Source of the DNA: Gordionus sp. m RMFG-2023
Lineage: Eukaryota; Nematomorpha; Gordioida; Chordodea; Parachordodidae
Assembly: GCF_954871325.1 (NCBI RefSeq)
Contig: NC_088777.1
Span: 248,001 to 312,000 of the forward strand
Length of the DNA stretch: 64,000 nt
Reading direction: 5' to 3'
The position numbers and the translations under genes were made by a program. Shown piece after piece: positions 61,252 to 64,000 of this stretch. Below the pieces are notes generated by a model. It saw only the letters and a program-made list of their open reading frames with translations, ran no database searches and had not been told where the DNA came from. Numbering within the stretch: the stretch's first letter is position 1; the number at the start of each line of letters is the position of its first letter.

Positions 61252-64000
61252 TTTTTTTAAAATAAAAATATTGAATTTTAAAATTTTTTTATTAAGTTAA
61301 AGGTATAATAAAAATGAATTTTATATTTTATTTTAATATTTTTATTATGAATTAATAAAGATTGAATAATAGAGGTAACTTCTAGGGTATAAATGTAATA
61401 AATAAATAAAAAACATAATTTTTTGATAAAATAATATTGAGAAATGATAAAAAATATTTTACCTACTAAAGCAATTTCAAAATTAAGTTTGTAAGAAGGG
61501 AGAGGTTAATAATTTCTAATATAATAATTAATTTTAAAAAAAAACTCGATTGTATTTTTAGGCTTTATTTTTCTTCAGATTTACAGCCAAAATTTGATAA
61601 AATAAAATTATATTTTTATAATTATTTATAACAATATTTGTATATAATATAAATTTTTTAAAGTTATTTTCCTGAGTTTATCACATACCCCAGATTAAGT
61701 TAAGAATTTTAAATAGGTTTACTCATTAAAATTATAAATTCCTATTATGAAAGTGGAACATTTTATAAGAATCCACATATTGGAGGCAAAGAATTCTCTT
61801 TCTCATTACAAAAAGTATTAACGTAATTACTACACGTTTGTAGTGACCAATATATTTTATATAATCGTGCCCCCCTCCAAGTTAATGTCTATGAAATACT
61901 AAACTTTTATGCAATCAATGTTAACAGTTTAAACTGATTTATAAATTTATGTGTAAGTTAATTTTTCTTGCATTTTAAGGTATGTGAGGCTATTTAAGAT
62001 TGAGGATTTTTTTTATGAATAATAAAATAAAATATACCAAAAAATAGAGAAAAGTGATATATATATATATAGTAAGATATTAAAGTAAATTAGTTTAAAA
62101 CAGAGTGCATATTAATTTTTTTAACCAGACATTTATTTTTAATATAAAATCCCAACTATATTTTGAAGAACACCCAAAACCAAGTTTATCTGGGACAACT
62201 AGAATATAGAGATTTTAAGTGACAAAATGTTCTATCAGTTGATATATAATATTGATGAATCTGCAGATTTAACATATATTTAAATTTTCCTATAATTTTT
62301 TTAAAATAATATTTAAAAATAGAAAGTCTAAAGCTAGCGGTTGTTTTTTATAATTCTCAAATTTACATTTTGGAATTTTATATTATTAAAAAATATATAA
62401 GATTTATTTGTTAAACTAGAATGTATGTAAATTAGAGGTCTAAAAAACCTGGCTAGGCTTGCTTCAAAAAATTTTTAGCACGTTGTCTAATCCGGCCATG
62501 AATATTTTTTGCCAATTAAATACAAAGAATTCAAGCTACTAGCTAAATTAATGATTAGCAAATACTTTTTATTAACAATTATAGATATATAATTGTAAGA
62601 TATATTAATCAGGGAATTATTATTAAGAATAGTTGTTAGACTATCTTGAGGAACTATAATGTAAATTTATAAAAAGATAAATTTATTTTGACGGGGAACT
62701 TTTTATTTTTTAATGAATTTGACTGTAAATAATATATATAGTTTGACTGATTTTACTTTATTTAAAAATGTAATTGAACCCCCTATAAGACACCAATTAA
62801 ATGTCGACCTCATTAGATGTCTACACTCTTAGATGCATACTCTACTATCTACCTCATTAATTGAATATAGAAAAGGTCAAACTATTCCCTATGAATTCAG
62901 TTTTTGCAAGCTTCAAGTTTTTTAATTTTCTAAATAATATAAACAAATTTTATATTTAAATTTGAATATATTATTAATTTATGCTTTTAAAATTATTTCA
63001 CGCACTTAAAATAGAATAAAAATTTTCTAGATGATTCTATAGAATTGGAAAAAGTAAGGGGTTTTATCAGATTCATATAATGAAAGATAATTTTGGCCTA
63101 TATGTCAATATTTAAAGTATTATAAAAATTTTACCTAATCATTTTTTCACGAGTTTTAAAAATTAAACTACCCCCCCCCCCCCCCCACCTTCTCCTTCCA
63201 CTTATCTCTTATCTAGCCCATTGAAAAAAAATTATTTTTTATAATTTTACTATAGACCTATATATTTTTTTGAAATAATTATCAACTCCTAGACTATAGT
63301 CTAGATCAAATGGACTTCCTTTCCATTTTAAATTAAGCACCACGGTTTTATTTGGTCTTTGGCGCCGGTATTTGGTCGCTTTAGTCTCTCATAATATTAT
63401 GTATATCTTTTTAATCCCTATTTATTTTAATATTAATTTATACTTTATTAAAATGTGTTTATTTTTAAATTTTTATGATAAGCACCAATTGTTTTTATTC
63501 CTTCTAAACTATATATTTTTTTATCGTAAAGTAATTATTTTTATAAAACTGAATTAAAGATTTCTAATTTCCCTAGTTTTACAATGGAAAAAATTCTATA
63601 CCGGATATGAACCTGATTTTTAAGCAAAATAGGGAGTTTATTTTAGAAATTTATTTTTGCCTTTTATTTGGAGACCTTTTATAAATATATATGCGATGTC
63701 AAAACCTTGGCTACTATCGACTCTTCTAGAATATACATTTTTACCAAAATTAAAAAAATAGATGGCCCTATGGAATTATGGTATGGATTATGGTATTTTG
63801 TTACTAACCTACCAATAACAGAATATTTTCAGAGTTTTTACTAAGAAATTTTGAATTCCTATTAAATATATTAATTAAACTGAGAGGCAGTGTGAACAAA
63901 TGCCCATTAGGCACTTAATAATGTAAAAAAATTTCAATAATAAATATCTTTCATATAATTTTTTTATTAATTGTCTCTTCCTTATGTAGTGTATATGTTC
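61252..64000. other. AT-rich stretch upstream of gene 6
   Basis: Block-A2 counterpart of 17.7-19.7 kb up to 63369, with the same conserved but unassigned minus-strand readings. A 16-C tract is at 63171-63186. Beyond 63370 nothing is recognised, and the 61-codon plus-strand reading at 63372-63557 is low-complexity. Confidence 0.4.

Larger units (their letters stand above)
56752..63369. repeat. Segmental duplication block A, copy 2
   Basis: Direct-orientation partner of 13320-19708, offset about 43.4 kb. It carries gene 6 and the upstream exons of remnant 5b. It differs by the 58.2-58.8 kb retroelement fragment and the loss of the sequence equivalent to the gene 3 exon at 15082-15111. Confidence 0.8.

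Noticed and set aside
1-64000. CRISPR array, bacterial operon, rRNA or tRNA genes
   Set aside because: No regularly spaced repeats, no long prokaryotic-type frames and no recognisable structural RNA were seen.

Overview
This is a eukaryotic, intron-rich and extremely AT-rich window, with A/T homopolymers everywhere and isolated poly-C tracts. hAT and pogo DNA transposon fossils, a Ty3/gypsy-type LTR element and GT-AG introns point to an animal. Secreted micro-exon proteins suggest a parasitic or plant-feeding invertebrate, possibly a sap-feeding insect, but this is inference. No rRNA, tRNA or long host exon was seen.

The main content is an array of at least six to eight paralogous micro-exon genes, nearly all on the minus strand, at about 0.4-1.3, 2.2-5.2, 7.8-13.7, 14.1-17.7, 32.8-37.1, 37.2-38.5, 50.1-55.0 and 57.3-61.3 kb. 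A partial plus-strand copy lies at 23.6-23.8 kb. Most exons are 15-39 bp and bounded by AG...GT. Nearly all internal exons are a multiple of three long, entered and left in phase 1. The best copy, 57294-61251, reads through 13 exons without a stop as a 120-residue protein that opens with a hydrophobic signal-peptide exon. The neighbour at 14128-17667 has the same first exon. The architecture resembles the aphid bicycle genes and schistosome micro-exon genes; I do not claim homology to either.

Two segments carrying these genes are duplicated in direct orientation: A (13.32-19.71 kb with 56.75-63.37 kb) and B (29.35-37.36 kb with 47.12-55.28 kb). The order is A1, B1, B2, A2. The B copies share two hAT-derived fossils, so those predate the B duplication. 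A retroelement fragment (58.2-58.8 kb) is in A2 only.

Other features are a compact hAT element with target-site duplication (25.6-26.9 kb), a ZMYM/DUF4371-type hAT fragment (39.7-40.05 kb), a whole-looking young LTR retrotransposon with gag and pol (40.05-46.21 kb), a pogo-like fragment (56.0-56.3 kb) and a foldback repeat of about 375 bp (21.5-21.9 kb). The rest is AT-rich intron or intergenic sequence. All exon calls come from reading the sequence by eye. The exon lists are minimum sets, and more tiny exons probably remain unseen in the long introns.
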